A DNA stretch of 64,000 nt from Cliona cf. orientalis (GCA_963930775.1 OZ005695.1:7874001-7938000), one strand, 5' to 3'. Numbered from the stretch's first letter, positions 25,101 to 37,231 are shown. The notes: generated from the sequence alone by a model not told the origin. Made by a program: numbers and translations.

Positions 25101-25294
25101 AGATGATACCGTGGCACCACCACCATCGTATTCATCAGTGGTCAGTGAAATTATTCATGAAGGTATTGCTATCATCAATGCATGCTCTGACAGTACTGAG
25201 TCACATGATGGCTATTGTTACATCTGCAGAATCCGATGCTCCAAAAACTGAAGCTTTTGAAGTGACATGTAAAGTAGCAACTGACAAAAATTAA
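22105..25294 (+). CDS. Type I membrane receptor-like protein E1, 4 exons
   Basis: Exons are 22105-23717, 24279-24334, 25097-25162 and 25230-25294; phases 2, 1, 1 and 1800 nt (599 residues). An in-frame ATG also exists at 21997. I prefer 22105 because MLALLVLQLLVIPTLTLCAQ is a clean signal peptide conserved in all E copies, while the upstream extension is not open in E2. One exon carries signal, ectodomain (CGDHYFRC, DPVFGDW, VPYLCPDNSY), Thr/Pro stalk (TDIQTDIPEDNVPST), membrane helix and KRYRKHHR. The tail is short: exon 3 contains APPPSYSSVV, whose PPSY is a PPxY motif (a ligand for WW domains such as those of Nedd4-type ubiquitin ligases), and exon 4 ends EAFEVTCKVATDKN. The last intron is only 67 bp. 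A mariner-like MITE sits in intron 2. Confidence 0.8.
24477..25028. mobile_element. Tc1/mariner-type MITE in E1 intron 2
   Basis: The ends CCGTAAATCTGGAAATTTTCG and CGAAAATTTCCAGATCTACGG are inverted with one mismatch and flanked by TA on each side (24475-24476 and 25029-25030). The equivalent intron of E2 reads through the empty TA site (AAAAAATATGTTTTC), so the boundaries are firm. No transposase is present. Confidence 0.85.
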
Positions 25295-25570
25295 TTGTCA
25301 ACTTTTTTTATTGTAAGCCGCTTATGCAGATTTGACGGTCTAGCTGATTTTAATAATCCGAGGCTGTATAATTATAATAATATGGCTATGTTGTACTTGT
25401 ATGCTGTATTAGTCCTGTTCCTAGATGTGCACAAGAATGTGACTTGGGAATGAGACTGGGAATACACTGCCTGCACATGCTCAAAGGATTATGTAGAACA
25501 GCAAAATTCTGTTACTCCCACTGAGTAGTCAATAATAATATTATTGCAACTGAGGGTAGTTAGCTACGAC

Positions 25571-26183
25571 ATGGGACAGCCTGGATACAAGGCAGAGTCG
25601 GTTGCTGCAAATTTTATCTCTGATAAGAATAGCTGTCAACGTGCGAAGGACTACAAGCTGACAACAATTCGAACCAATGCATGATAGTGGATTAGAGGTT
25701 CACACTCTTTTTCCTGAATATTGTGGCTCTAGTAGAGCAAGCCAATGGTCTGATTCAGATGGACCTATTCCCAATCACAGTCTGTCTTCAGAGTGTGGTG
25801 ATCAATACTTTCGATACCAAGAACTTTTGATTGTCCATGTACAAAATGACAGTAGGGAATTGAATATCATCTTTGTACCACTAGAGAATGGTATGCTCCT
25901 TTTAAGCTGTTGGCACAATTCAGTGATGATGGAGAGAAGCGTTCAAGTTATTATAAATAGCTCCAACTGTAGCCCCACCATATTCTATAATGTTGACGGC
26001 AAAGTTTATACAGTTTGCATTAACTCATATCATCTTATGTTGCTGTATATGAAACTTAAGTGGCTCAGTGACCAAGTTTGAAGGTTGCAGAATAATAATA
26101 TTTGTTGAACCGTTGCTAACAAGTATCTTCCTCACAACCACTGCCAAACTTTATCAATTTAGATCACATCATCTTCTTTGCTG
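25571..26183 (+). pseudogene. Truncated F pseudogene 1
   Basis: Follows the F gene from its start (ATGGGACAGCCTGGATACAAGG) through DYKLTTIRTN, SSECGDQYFRYQELL and IIFVPLENGMLLLSCWHNS up to TTCTTTGCTG. There it stops abruptly and is joined to ACCTAGAATACAGTGG, a sequence that lies upstream of E1. Early frame breaks occur near 25678 and 26055, and the conserved Cys of the signature is replaced by Tyr. Everything after the first half of the ectodomain is missing. It sits directly before the E2 promoter. Confidence 0.85.
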
Positions 26184-26286
26184 ACCTAGAATACAGTGGC
26201 TACCATGATACTACCTATAGCTAGCTATATAGCTATCTACCTATGCGCGCCTAACTGCAATATTTATAAGTGAGCGCCCGTTAATC

Positions 26287-26298
26287 TGCGCATGCGCA
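26287..26298. promoter_or_regulatory. NRF1-like palindrome, E2 promoter
   Basis: TGCGCATGCGCA, 98 bp before the E2 ATG, within the same GCGCCCGTTAATC context as E1. Confidence 0.6.
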
Positions 26299-26395
26299 AA
26301 TTCCCACTATGCTGCATAGATAGAAAATTAGTGTTTAATTGGATTCCACTGGCAGTCACAAGTTGTGAGAGGCGTGTCGTTGAAAAAGTGTAACG

Positions 26396-29300
26396 ATGCT
26401 TGCTCTACTGGTGCTTCGGTTATTGGTGATTCCTACTCTTATCTTGAGTGCTCAGCCTGGTTCTAATTTGCATGGATCAATATCTGGGCTGTCATTCCTG
26501 GCTATCCAGAACAACGAAGACAGTGGAGGTGTAGAGATAATCATCTTAAGAAACAACACAAGAAATTTATCCGAGCAACAGCAGCCTCAGATTCATATTC
26601 TAGGCCACAATTTGTCCTCAGGATGTGGTGATCACTACTTTCGATGCCAGGGGGATAATCTTTTGGTGGAAACTTTATTCCTCGAAGATGGCAGAGAGTT
26701 TGAGGTCAACTTTATTCCACTGGATGATGGTTTACTACTTTTAAGTCATTGGTGTGATTCGACTAGTCAAGGAGTGACCAATAACTGCTCGTGGAATACA
26801 ACTCTTTCAAATTTCTTGTCTAACTGTCGTCCCACGGTAGTCTACAACATCAGTGGCAAGGTATATACTGTGTGCACGAGCTCAACAAATCAATATTTCA
26901 GCATTTATGAATTACGACTGCATCTAAGTGGAACAGCAATTGAAAATGCAACACTTTTTGGACCGCTGACTGAAATTCAGATTTCCAATTCACTAACCAC
27001 TTCAGATGTTTCAAATTTCATCATTGTGGAGCAAAGGGTCATCTACTTCGCTATTGGAAGCACCATTGTAGCATTGGACATCCTGGACTCAACACAGACA
27101 CAACAATATCCTGAACTATCTGATTGCCCTCAAGTTTACAAACTTGTAGAAATTGTCGGCGCTGGAAATCAAAAAGTACTGATGGCCTATTGCACGGACA
27201 GATACATTCTCTATGATCCAGTGTATGGAGATTGGTCCACAAGATTCTTATTCTCAAGTAGTGGGGTACCATATGTATGTCCTAACAACAGCTATAGAGC
27301 TACTCTTTTCACAGAATCTGGTAGTTTACAATTTTTGGTAAGGGGTGTATTATCAACCATAATCACTAATGCAAATATAAGCAGTAGCATCTGCTTTGAA
27401 TCTCAAAATACAACATATTTTGCCTACTCAGCTGCAGATCAGCAACACTACAATGTCTATGTATACGACTTCGTTAGACAAATCCATTACTCTGTATCTC
27501 CTTATTTCTGCTTGCACTCACACCAGGAATGCCCCCAATTATTCACATTATTAGATAATCAATATCTAGTAATCCGAGATTCTGATCGTGATCGTATTCT
27601 TGATACCAAAACCAATTTCAGTTTGATATTCAACATCTCTAGTGGTATAGCTGACATTCTTGCTGTTCTCCATAATATTATTAGCAATACTAGTGCTATC
27701 ACTCCATCTCCTCCAAGTACTACAACAGAAAATGCTCCTTCAAGTAGAACTGATGAAGTGTTGACATCAGATTCTACTGTTGTGTCAACAGATATACAAA
27801 CTGACATACCTGAGGATAATGTGCCTAGTACTCTTCCAATTACTGAGCAGTCAAAATCAACTGATCTTCAATTGGCACTGATCGTGGTAGGTTCGATAGC
27901 GGCTGTGGTTGTCATCATAAATATCATTGCCATCATAGTTTACTTCTTCAAGCGATACAGAAAATATCACAGGTAAATATTACTTAAATGGATGGATATA
28001 TTAGGAGTGAACCCTAGCTATGCTCATCTAAGAGTGCCAATCAGTATTACTGTAATTAATCACACACTTCCGAGTACAATTAGGGAAGTAATCAGCACTC
28101 CTACATGTATGAGCACGAGCAACAGCGAGTGCTATTTGGCTGTATGAGTACATGACATTGTAAGAGTACTGTTGCTGCCATAATTGTACGTGTATTAAAA
28201 TGTGTGATTAATTGATAACAGTACAGAATTTGCCCTAGGCTATATATAGCAGGAGTACCGATTACAGAGTGATCTAGAGTACAATTACAGCTGTAATCCG
28301 TACTATTGCCTATGGGAGTAATGTATTGTGACTGTAATCACTATACTAATTATTGTAGATTACCAGCATTTTGAGCTACCTATGTAGTTAGCATGATAAT
28401 CTACTAGTACTATTGCTTCAGCTTTTGTGCCCAGCTTAGTTGATACCAGAACAGCGCCGGGAAATCAATCACGTATTGAAACATCTGCTGTTTCCAGTAC
28501 ATGATGTAGCCAGCCATACTCTGCTCTGTGGGAATGTTTACACATAATAATATTAGTGGCCGGTGGCAACGTACCAACATCAATTATGCATAGTCTACCG
28601 ACCATCATGGATGCATAATATTATTAATATGTGTGTAGTCTATATCCTCCATTGTTTCACTATGAGGGGATAATTTACCACTTTTAACTGAATGGGTGTG
28701 CATGCAGTAGTGACTCAGTGTTTCCAAGGAAATTTCATAATAATTATTATAGGTAAAACACTGATATTGTTATTAATTTGTTGTGTTTCTTAGCTATAAT
28801 ATTCTTATTTTGAACACAATTTATAGCTAAAATTAATGTTGCACTTTAAACTCATGCAGCTATAATCTTCTCCTCCAACTAGACAGTGTGACTGACACTG
28901 TGGATGGACAAATGGGTAAGGGGGCTTGTCCAAAGTCCTTGTGGAAAAATTAACGTCATTATGACGTTAGGGGGGAGGGGGTCTTGGCCCATGACGTTTT
29001 ACAACTGCACTGTCAGCAGACTTGAGCTTTAGTTGTGATTATGCATTCTTGTGGTTGAACAAGTCTAGACACACCTCCAGCAGTGTCAAAATTTGCATTT
29101 TAATCACTATGTAGCTAAAAGTGTACACGTAGCTACAGGCAAGCAAGAACTGTCAAAAAAGCACAGGTATGCAATGAATCCATGAAGACTTAGCTAGCAC
29201 TGTAGAATACAAGTGAATACCAAATTTATAGGCTAAATAGAGCAGAATCAGAGTTTCAGTGTCGAATCTATGCTGAAATGCTGTGACGTTAAGAGAGGGG

Positions 29301-29789
29301 GGGGAGGGGGGTAAAAAGTTAACGTCATAATGACGTTAATTTTTCCACAAGGACTTTGGACAAGCCCCCTAAGTATGCATGCATGACATCGACAATTACA
29401 AAATTATCATAGAATATACAATGGTTGGGTTAAGCTTGGCTATTTACTCATCAATCTTCCCATCAGTCTTGCATGAGCTTTCTCAGTAAATCAGTGTGAA
29501 ATTTGTGGTCAAAAAATATGTTTTCTACTGCCATAACAATTACTGTTCATAATAATTATGTAGCTTTTCTATGACATTGTATATAGAATCAGATGATACT
29601 GTGGCACCACCACCATCGTATTCATCAGTGGTCAGTGAAATTATTCATGAAGGTATTATTACATTAATATATGCATGCTCTGACAATACTGAGTCACATG
29701 ATGGATATATTGTTACATCTGCAGAATCTGATGCTCCAAAAACTGAAGCTTTTGAAGTGATATGTAAAGTAGCAACTGGTAAAAATTAA
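26396..29789 (+). CDS. Type I membrane receptor-like protein E2 (E/D mosaic), 4 exons
   Basis: Exons are 26396-27972, 28860-28915, 29587-29652 and 29725-29789; 1764 nt (587 residues). Signal peptide, N-terminal ectodomain (CGDHYFRC), membrane helix and tail are E-type. From about IYFAIGSTIVALDILDS to the stalk (SNTSAITPSPP) the protein instead matches D1 (YPEL, CPQVYKLVE, YILYDPVYGDW, DRILDTKTNFSL), so the ectodomain is a mosaic. The stalk is shorter than in E1. The tail keeps PPPSY. A Harbinger-like MITE begins 4 nt into intron 2 and changes the donor from GTAAGT to GTAAGG. Intron 3 (72 bp) is open and a multiple of three, so its retention would add 24 codons without a stop. Confidence 0.8.
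28920..29369. mobile_element. PIF/Harbinger-type MITE beside the E2 splice donor
   Basis: GGGGGCTTGTCCAAAGTCC and its inverse GGACTTTGGACAAGCCCCC form the ends; the inner TTAACGTCATTATGACGTTA is also mirrored. It is flanked by TAA on both sides (28917-28919 and 29370-29372), a TWA target typical of PIF/Harbinger (established knowledge). Paralogs E1, E3 and E4 have the empty site GGGTAAGTATGC. The interior lacks coding sequence. Confidence 0.85.
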
Positions 29790-30037
29790 TTGTCAACTTT
29801 TATTAACTTGTAGATTTGACAGCCTAACTGATTTTAATAATCCGAGGCTGTATTATGGCTATGTTGAACTTGTATGTTATAATAATATTTTATTAGTCCC
29901 GTTCCTAGACACGTGCAAGAATGTGACTTGGGAATGAGACTGGGAATACACTACCTGCGCAAGCTCAAAGGATTATGTAGAACAGCAAAATTCTGTTACT
30001 CCCATGCACTGACTTGTCAACTGAAGGTGGTTATGAC
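29790..30037. other. E2 3' flank
   Basis: Corresponds to the DNA between E1 and its F fragment (AACTTTTATTAACTTGTAG, then AATGTGACTTGGGAATGAGAC). The latter phrase recurs upstream of every F or truncated F copy and may be part of the F promoter. No gene was seen. Confidence 0.4.
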
Positions 30038-30569
30038 TACTACACTAGGCTTTGATCAATTATGCTGGCATAATTTTAGAATAATAGGGACAAATTTTGG
30101 TGGCATTAGCATTGAGCATAATGCTAGCATAATAGGCTCAGATTTACCAAATTGTGGGTGTGGTTAGTGAAATTGCGGTGTGGTTTGATCTTGACCACAT
30201 GGCACATGGTCTCAAGACCTCCCTGAATGGTCGAATGCATGCAAGAAAACACTTCTGTTTCAACCATCATCAGCTGTATCAGAGAGAGTGTTCTCTATTT
30301 TGTCAAATTCATCCAAGAACAGTCCCTAGCTAAGAGACTATAATTATACAAACCTCTGTTGTGATTCAATACAATTCACAATGTGACACTGTATAACATT
30401 TTTACTCATTAATAATATGGATTTTGATCATTTTTACAAGCATGATACGAGCATAATGTGAGCATAATAGGGGCTGTTTTACAGGCATAGTGGAATAATA
30501 GGCAGAATTCTGAGCATAAAAGAATAGAATAATAGGCAATTTTTTGAGCATAATTGGTCAAAGCCTAGT
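30038..30569. mobile_element. MITE with CTAGGCTTTGATCAATTATGCT ends
   Basis: CTAGGCTTTGATCAATTATG near 30045 is mirrored by CATAATTGGTCAAAGCCTAG ending at 30569. TTATGAC occurs on both sides (30031-30037 and 30570-30576) as a target duplication. The interior carries many GCATAAT/AATAGGC phrases. It was inserted just before truncated F copy 2. Confidence 0.75.
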
Positions 30570-30576
30570 TATGACA

Positions 30577-32270
30577 TAGGACGGCCTGGATACGAGGCTA
30601 GGTTGGTGCAAATTTTAACTCTTCTCCCTCTGATAAGAATAGCTCCAGTCTTCTGTCAGCACGTGAAGAACTACAAGCTGACACTACTAGCACCCATTCG
30701 GAGCAATAAAGTGGATTAGAGGTTCGCACTCTTTTCCCCGAATACTATGGGTAGAGCAAGCCAATGGTCTGATTATGATTTGGAGCCTCAGATCATGATG
30801 GACCAATTCCCAATCACAGTCTACATGTCTTCAGAGTGTGGTGATCAATACTTTCGATGCTAAGAACTTTTGATTGTCCACACACAAAATGACAGTAGGG
30901 AATTGTCTTCAAGTTGTATCATTGGAGAATGGTATGCTCCTTTTAATAAGCTGTTGGCACAATTCAGTGATGATGGAGAGAAGTATTCAAGTTATTATAA
31001 ATAGCTCCAACTGTTAGCCCTACCGTATTCTATAATATTGACGGCAAAGTTTATACAGTTTGCATTAACTCATAATAATTAGTATTATTATTACGTTACG
31101 TCCTGAGTCCCAATTCACAAATCGATATTCGGCCTCGCGATGAGGTAATTATGACAAATGATGATGAAACCTATGATGAAATGATGATGAAACCTATGAT
31201 GAAATTGGGTGAAAACTGCTTCAAAATGTTTAGCTCACATGAGAGGGTGTTGGGACCCAGAATTCGAATCTAGCGTAGAAGAGATCGTGGACTATCGATG
31301 AGATATGGCGATTCTCTCAGTTCGCCTTCTTTGGCGAGCACGCACTCGGGGGGATTTCCCTATTCAGTCTAGCACATGGCTCAGGCAGGTGGCAGGTACG
31401 TGGAGGTGACGTCCGGGTCAACCGGCTCAAGCCGCGCGCCCCAATATTGTACGCGTATACGGAGCATGCGCAGTTTCAGTTTGTCAGTGTGTCCTAGTTC
31501 GAATTTATGGCGGCGTATTCGTGAGGGACTCTGGACGTAGTCTCTAAGTTTTTCATTATCTCCCCAGTAGCAATTTACTTTTCTGTGGTTATGAGGTAAT
31601 TGTAGTGTAATCTATGATGAAATTATGATGCAACCTATGAGGTAATTATGAAATGAAAAAATCTAGGGCCTCGCTGGAGCCTTTCTGGGACTTGAAAGTC
31701 AGTAAATATGTAGAGTATCTTACGCGTGTATCCAGCGAATACATTACAAGCTGAGCGCTACTTTCTCTGAGAAGTACTGTTGGTTGAACTTCACGTGTTT
31801 TCTTGGCTTACGTAATGCCGTGGATAGCCTTGCGCATCACTGTCACAAGGGACTGGCCCGCGCGCGACTGCAGCAGCGTGACCAACCTGAAGTTCGGAAG
31901 GAATACTGTGCTATCGAGTTCGTCTCTGTGATTGAAGCATCGAAACTTGTCGCTATCAAGGTTGAGAGTCGATCTTAGAGGCCATCTCCACGATTTCTGG
32001 GGCGAGCATCGATCGATGAGTACGCATTCTATTGACGACCTTTTACCACATGCACCATTACACTATGCAGCTACTGGGGAGATGGTCAAGGGTTCATTAT
32101 CATCTAAATTAATACAATGTATCATGAGGTATATGGCTGGCTCAATGCCGGACCAAATTTAAAGGTGAAGAACTTGTTGAACCGTTGATAAAAGTATCAA
32201 TATGCCTTCCTCACAGTCACTGCCAAAACTTCGTTAATGTAGATCACATGAATCATGATCTTCTTTGCTG
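30577..32270 (+). pseudogene. Truncated F pseudogene 2, interrupted
   Basis: Same fragment as F copy 1. The start codon is mutated (ATA for ATG before GGACGGCCTGG), there is an in-frame stop in the signature region (CGATGCTAAGAAC, where F has CGATGCCAAAAAC), and there are several indels. Near 31080 it is broken by about 1 kb of unrelated DNA. It resumes at about 32118 (GGCTCAATGCCGGACCAAATTT) and ends at the same TTCTTTGCTG|ACCTAGAATAC joint as the other copies. Confidence 0.8.
31080..32118. other. Unexplained ~1-kb insertion in F pseudogene 2
   Basis: Compared with the other F fragments, this stretch is extra. It starts with repeated ATGATGAAACCTATGATGAAA and TGAGGTAATTATG phrases, then becomes GC-richer (CCGGCTCAAGCCGCGCGCC, GGAGCATGCGCAG). 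It contains small frames at 31784-31978 and 31932-32162 with no recognisable domain. No inverted ends or target duplication were found. It may be a transposed fragment of a host gene or an unknown repeat. Confidence 0.5.
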
Positions 32271-32313
32271 ACCTAGAATACTACATGTTGTAGTGGCTGA
32301 GCGCCCGTTAATC

Positions 32314-32325
32314 TGCGCATGCGCA
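32314..32325. promoter_or_regulatory. NRF1-like palindrome, E3 promoter
   Basis: TGCGCATGCGCA, 104 bp before the E3 ATG, in the conserved GCGCCCGTTAATC context. Confidence 0.6.
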
Positions 32326-32428
32326 AATTCCTAGCACGTGCATAGATGTGCTTAATTGGATCTTAATTGGATTCCATGGTTACACTGCCGGTTTACACTG
32401 CCACGTGTCGTTGAAAAGAAGCGGAACG

Positions 32429-35400
32429 ATGCTTGCTCTACTGGTGCTTCAGTTATTGATGATTCCTACTCTTACCTTGTGTGCTCAGGATGGTTCTAAT
32501 TTGCATGGATCGATATCTGGGCTGTCATTCCTGGCTATCCAGAACAATGAAGACAGAGGAGGTGTAGAGATAATCATCGTAAGCAACAATGCAAAAAATT
32601 TATCCGAGCAACAGCAGTCTCAGATTCATATTCCAGGCCACAGTTTGTCCTCAGGATGTGGTGATCACTACTTTCGATGCCAGGGGGATAATCTTTTGGT
32701 GGAAACTTTATTCCTCGAGGATGGCAGAGAGTTTGAGGTCTTCTTTATTCCACTGGATAATGGTTTACTATTTTTAAGTCATTGGTGTGATTCAACTAGT
32801 CAAAGAGTTGCCAATAACTGCTCATGGAATACAACTTTTTCAAACTCTTTGTCTAACTATCGTCCCACGGTAGTCTACAACATCAGTGGCAAGGTCTATA
32901 CTGTGTGCACAAGCTCAACAAATCAATACTTGAGCATGTACGAAGTACAACTGCATCTAAGTGGAACAGCAATTGTAAATGCAACACTTTTGGGACCGCT
33001 GACTGAAATTCAGACTAATTCACTAACCACTTCAGATTTATCTAATTTTGTTCTTGTGGGAGACATGGTCTACTTTGCCCTTGGTAGTACTATTGTTGTC
33101 ATGGACATCTTGGACTCAACACAGACACATAAATATCCAGAATTACCTGAATGTGCTCAAATTCACAAACTCATTTCTATTACTGGTACTGGAAACCAAC
33201 AGTTATTGGTAGCCTATTGCACAGATGGATACATTTACTTTGATCCAGTGTTTGGAGACTGGAATGGCATACAACATTTCTCAAGTAATGGGGTACCATA
33301 CCTATGTCCTGACAACAGCTACAGAGTTACCCATTTCATTAATGGTACTTTGGAGTTTTCAGTAAGAGATGTGTTAACAAATATAATCACCAGTGTAAAT
33401 ATCAGCAGTGGTATCTGCTTTAGTAGTCAAAGCATAACTTATTTTGCCTACTCAGATCAGCAGCACAACAGTATCTTTGTGTACAACTTCATTACACAAA
33501 CCCACTATGGTAACCCTACATTTCCTTATGACTGCTTAAATACTATGGAATGTCCTCAATTGCTTTTGCTTGGGAATTTTTACATGATTGTCCATGATGC
33601 TAACAATATCATTGTTCTTGATACTACTTCCAACTTCAGCCTGGTATTGAACAAGACGTCAGGATGGGCAACTCAAACTTTGCTCACATTGAGCCATATA
33701 AGTGATAATGATGTGTCTACTGTTTCGCCACCCATCACAGTAGCTACTAATAGAGCTGATAAAGTGTTCACATCAGATTCTACTGTTGTGCCAACAACTG
33801 ACATACAAACTGACATTCCTGAGGATAACGTGCCTAGTACAGATTTGCCCAATGAAGTGACTGCCAATGCAGCTCCCATAACTACCACTGATCTTACTAT
33901 TCCAATTACTGAGCAGTCGAAATCAACTGATCTTCAACTACCACTGATCATAGTAGGATCGATAGCGGCTTTGGTAATCATCATCAATGTCATCGCCATC
34001 ACTATTTACTTCTTCAAGCGATACAGAAAACACCACAGGTAAAATAATATTTAAAAGGATAATAATTATTAGGAGTGAACTTTATAGCTGTGCTCATTTA
34101 CGAGTATCAACAATATAGACTACCAGGAAATAAATTCATTGTGAGGTACCTATGCAGCTAGCATAATACTAGTGCTTCAGTTTGTGTTCCCAGCTTGGGA
34201 AGTACTATGACTGATACCAGAATAGCGCCGGGAAATCAAGCACGTATTGCAGCATCTGCTGTTTTCAGTACATGATATAGCCAGCCATATACTCTGCGTG
34301 GTAACGTACCTCTATCAATAATAATAATTATGCATATGCTACAGGTGCAGTGCATGTAGTCTACAGTACCAACCATCGTGGGTGCATATGTGTGTAGGTA
34401 GTCTATACTCTCCATTGTTTCACTATGAGGTGATAATTTATTACACACTGCCACTTTAGTCCTAACTGAATGGGTGTGCAAGCAGTGGCATTTCTGTGAC
34501 TCAGTGTTCCCAAAGAAATTTCATAACATGTGATTTGTAGTTTCTGTTCTGTAGGGTGTACACTAGTATTAGCTTTCAGGCTCTTCATGTCATCCTTTGT
34601 ACAGGTGTACAAGAAGTGTTATAGAGAAAAAATCTGCTAATTTTGTGGATGATAATAGTGTTCAATTCAGTTTATGCCAGGATCGAGCGCATGATAAATA
34701 ATGAAGAGGAGGAGGGGAAGGGAAGGAGCGCGAAGCGCCCACGCGAAAGATTAAAAATTCAAATTTTTCCCACGGTAGTCGCGTTACTAAGTTTAGAACA
34801 ATGGCGCAACGCGCATGGCGCTAACTGGCCAGATGCCAGACGAGTCAGCAATTTTTGCGTTGGACAATGGACGAGAAGCTAGTCGCTGTGGACAAGACTG
34901 GCTTCGCGATCGCGAGCTATTAGTACTGTACAGGTACCAAACGAGTTGATCCATGCCAAGAGAAAGTAAGTACGTATAATTGATAGACAGAAAGTACGTA
35001 CTCATCGAGTCTGATCGCGTGTTTGGAGAGGGGGTGTTAAATCAGAACGATCGGGGCATACTGCTACTTCTTTCGGTTTGCAGACGAGCTCCACAGAGTC
35101 TCCCAGGCATGACTAGCTTCTCGTGTCCATTGTAAAAATTGCTGACTCGTCTAGCATCTGGCTGGTTAGCGCCATGCGCGTTGCACCATTGTTCTAAACT
35201 TAGTAACGCGACTACCGTGGGAAAAATTTGAATTTTTAATCTTTCGCGTGGGCGCTTCGCGCTCCTTCCCTTCCCCTCCTCCTCTTCATTATTTATCATG
35301 CGCTCCTGGTTTATGCCCAAATAGCCTTCTTTCAACAAAATTATGTAGCTGGTAGTGAGTAGCTACAGCTTATGTTTGTATAGGCACAAACAGAGCGGAT

Positions 35401-36393
35401 TAGCTACATGAACAGTACATTACTCCATACATGCAACAACTGTCAAGCTACATATACTCAGTGGAGTAGGAAGCAATCGCGTGTTGCAGGGTCCACCGAT
35501 ACAAGTTGTGGGTGTGGCTTTGATTACTGATCACAAATGATTCATTTGTAGAGGTCATATTTTAGCAGACTTTTACGAAAAAAGTCTGATATAATAATAA
35601 TTATGATGAAAATTGGAAGAAAACATACACAAGGATTTGTATCAAGCCTGATTATTGGGGAAGCCAGGCCCCCCCCCCCTTCTGAAATATTGGGGGGGGG
35701 GACCAGTGGCCCCCCGGCCCCCCTGGTCCCTATTCCACTGATACTACAAACAAAAAAACTCCCAAATGGTCCCTTTTCTCATAGCTGGTCACAATTATTA
35801 TAGGCAAAATACTTGAAGTCTTAGCTATAACATTCTTATTTTAAATTTAAACACAATGATTATTATAGCTAAATGTTGCACTTTAAATTTCCATCGTGCA
35901 GTTATAACCTTCTCCTCCAACTGGATAGTGTGGGTAACACTGTGGATGGACAAATGGGTAAGTATGCATGCATGACGTCAACGGTAGCTACATGCAGATA
36001 TAAAATAATTAATTATCGCAGAGCATACTATGGTTAGGTTAAGCTTAGCTATTTACTCGTCGTTCTTGAGCTTTCTCAGTGAATCGGTGGGAACTTCGAA
36101 AATTAGTGGTCAAATAAAATTAAATGTTTTCTCTACTGCCATAATAAATTAAATATTATTATGTGTAGCTTTTCTATGACATTGTAGACTCGGATAATAT
36201 CGTGGCACCACCACCATCGTATTCATCAGTGGTCAGTGAAATTATTCATGAAGGTATTGTTATCATCAATGCATGCTCTGACAATACTGAGTCACATGAT
36301 GGCTATTGTTACATTGTTACATCTGCAGAATCCGATGCTCCAAAAACTGAAGCTTTTGAAGTGACATGTAAAGTAGCAACTGACAAAAATTAA
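32429..36393 (+). CDS. Type I membrane receptor-like protein E3, 4 exons
   Basis: Exons are 32429-34038, 35902-35957, 36188-36253 and 36329-36393; 1797 nt (598 residues). It is the closest copy to E1 along the whole ectodomain (CAQIHKLIS, YIYFDPVFGDW, YDCLNTMECPQLL), unlike the mosaic E2 and E4. One conserved Cys (SNCRPTVV in E1) is Tyr here. The frame stays open upstream to 32348, but MLALLVLQLLMIPTLTLCAQ is the conserved signal peptide, so I start at 32429. Intron 1 (1.86 kb) holds two nested repeats shared in part with E4. The tail keeps PPPSY. Intron 3 is 75 bp, open and a multiple of three. Confidence 0.8.
34619..35785. mobile_element. Intronic repeat shared with E4, carrying a nested foldback
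   Basis: The right end GGTCCCTTTTCTCATAGC and the interior (GTAGCTGGTAGTGAGTAGC, and paired C- and G-homopolymer runs around 35668-35730) match the E4 element at 39570-40088. The left end is decayed. The foldback 34677-35309 is inserted inside it. E1 and E2 lack this repeat. Confidence 0.6.
34677..35309. mobile_element. Foldback element with ~200-bp inverted arms
   Basis: Arms of about 200 bp (for example AGCGCATGATAAATAATGAA against its inverse near 35285) are nearly identical. They enclose about 220 bp of single-copy DNA. Short direct repeats TTTATG flank it (34671-34676 and 35310-35315), consistent with a target duplication. The frames in both arms are mirror images of the same non-coding sequence, not genes. 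Confidence 0.85.
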
Positions 36394-36641
36394 TTGTCGA
36401 CTTCTTTCATTGTTAGCTTATGCAGATTTGATGGTCTAGCTGATTTTAATAATAATTAATCCGAGGCTGTATATAAAATGGCTATGTTGTACTTGTATGT
36501 TGTATTAGTTCTGTTCCTAGATGTGCGCAAGAATGTGACTTGGGAATGAGACTGGGAATTCACTACCTGTACATGTTCAAAGGATTATGTAGAAATTCTG
36601 TTACTCCCACAGATTAGTCAACTGATGAGGGTGGTTACGAC

Positions 36642-37231
36642 ATGCATAATTTTATCTCTGATAAGAATAGCTGTCAACATGCAAAGGACTATGAGCTGAC
36701 AACAATTCGAACCAATGATAGTGGATTAGAGGTTCACACTCTTTTTCCTGAATATTATTGTGGCTCTAGCAGAGCAAGCCAACGGTCTGATTCACTATTC
36801 CCAATCACAGTCTGTCTTCAGGGTGTAGTGATCAATACTTTCGATACCAAGAACTTTTGATTGTTCATGCACAAAATGACAGTAGGGAATTGAATATCAT
36901 CTTTGTACCACTGGAGAATGGTGTACTCCTTTTAAGCTGTTGGCACAATTCAGTGATGATGGAGAGAAGCGTTCAAGTTATTATGAACCAGCTCCAACTG
37001 TAGCCATATTCTATAATGTTGATGATAAAGTTTATACAGTTTGTATTAACTCATATCATCTTTATACTGCTGTACATGAGGTACAGCTAAATTTGAGTGG
37101 CTCAGTGACCAAATTTGAAGGTGCAGAATTTGTTGAACCGTTGGTAACAAGTATCAATAATATTATTATTTGTCCTCCTCACAGCCACTGTCAAAACTTT
37201 ATTAATGTAGATCACATAATCTTCTTTGCTG
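36642..37231 (+). pseudogene. Truncated F pseudogene 3
   Basis: Same 5' portion of F, but most of the signal peptide is deleted (ATG then CATAATTTTATC) and the CGDQY signature is disrupted (GGGTGTAGTGATCAATAC). Frames switch at least three times. It ends at the shared TTCTTTGCTG|ACCTAGAATACAG joint upstream of E4. Confidence 0.85.

Noticed and set aside
35042-35338. 98-codon minus-strand frame similar to one at 34643-34882
   Set aside because: The two are the mirrored arms of the 34677-35309 foldback, not two genes.
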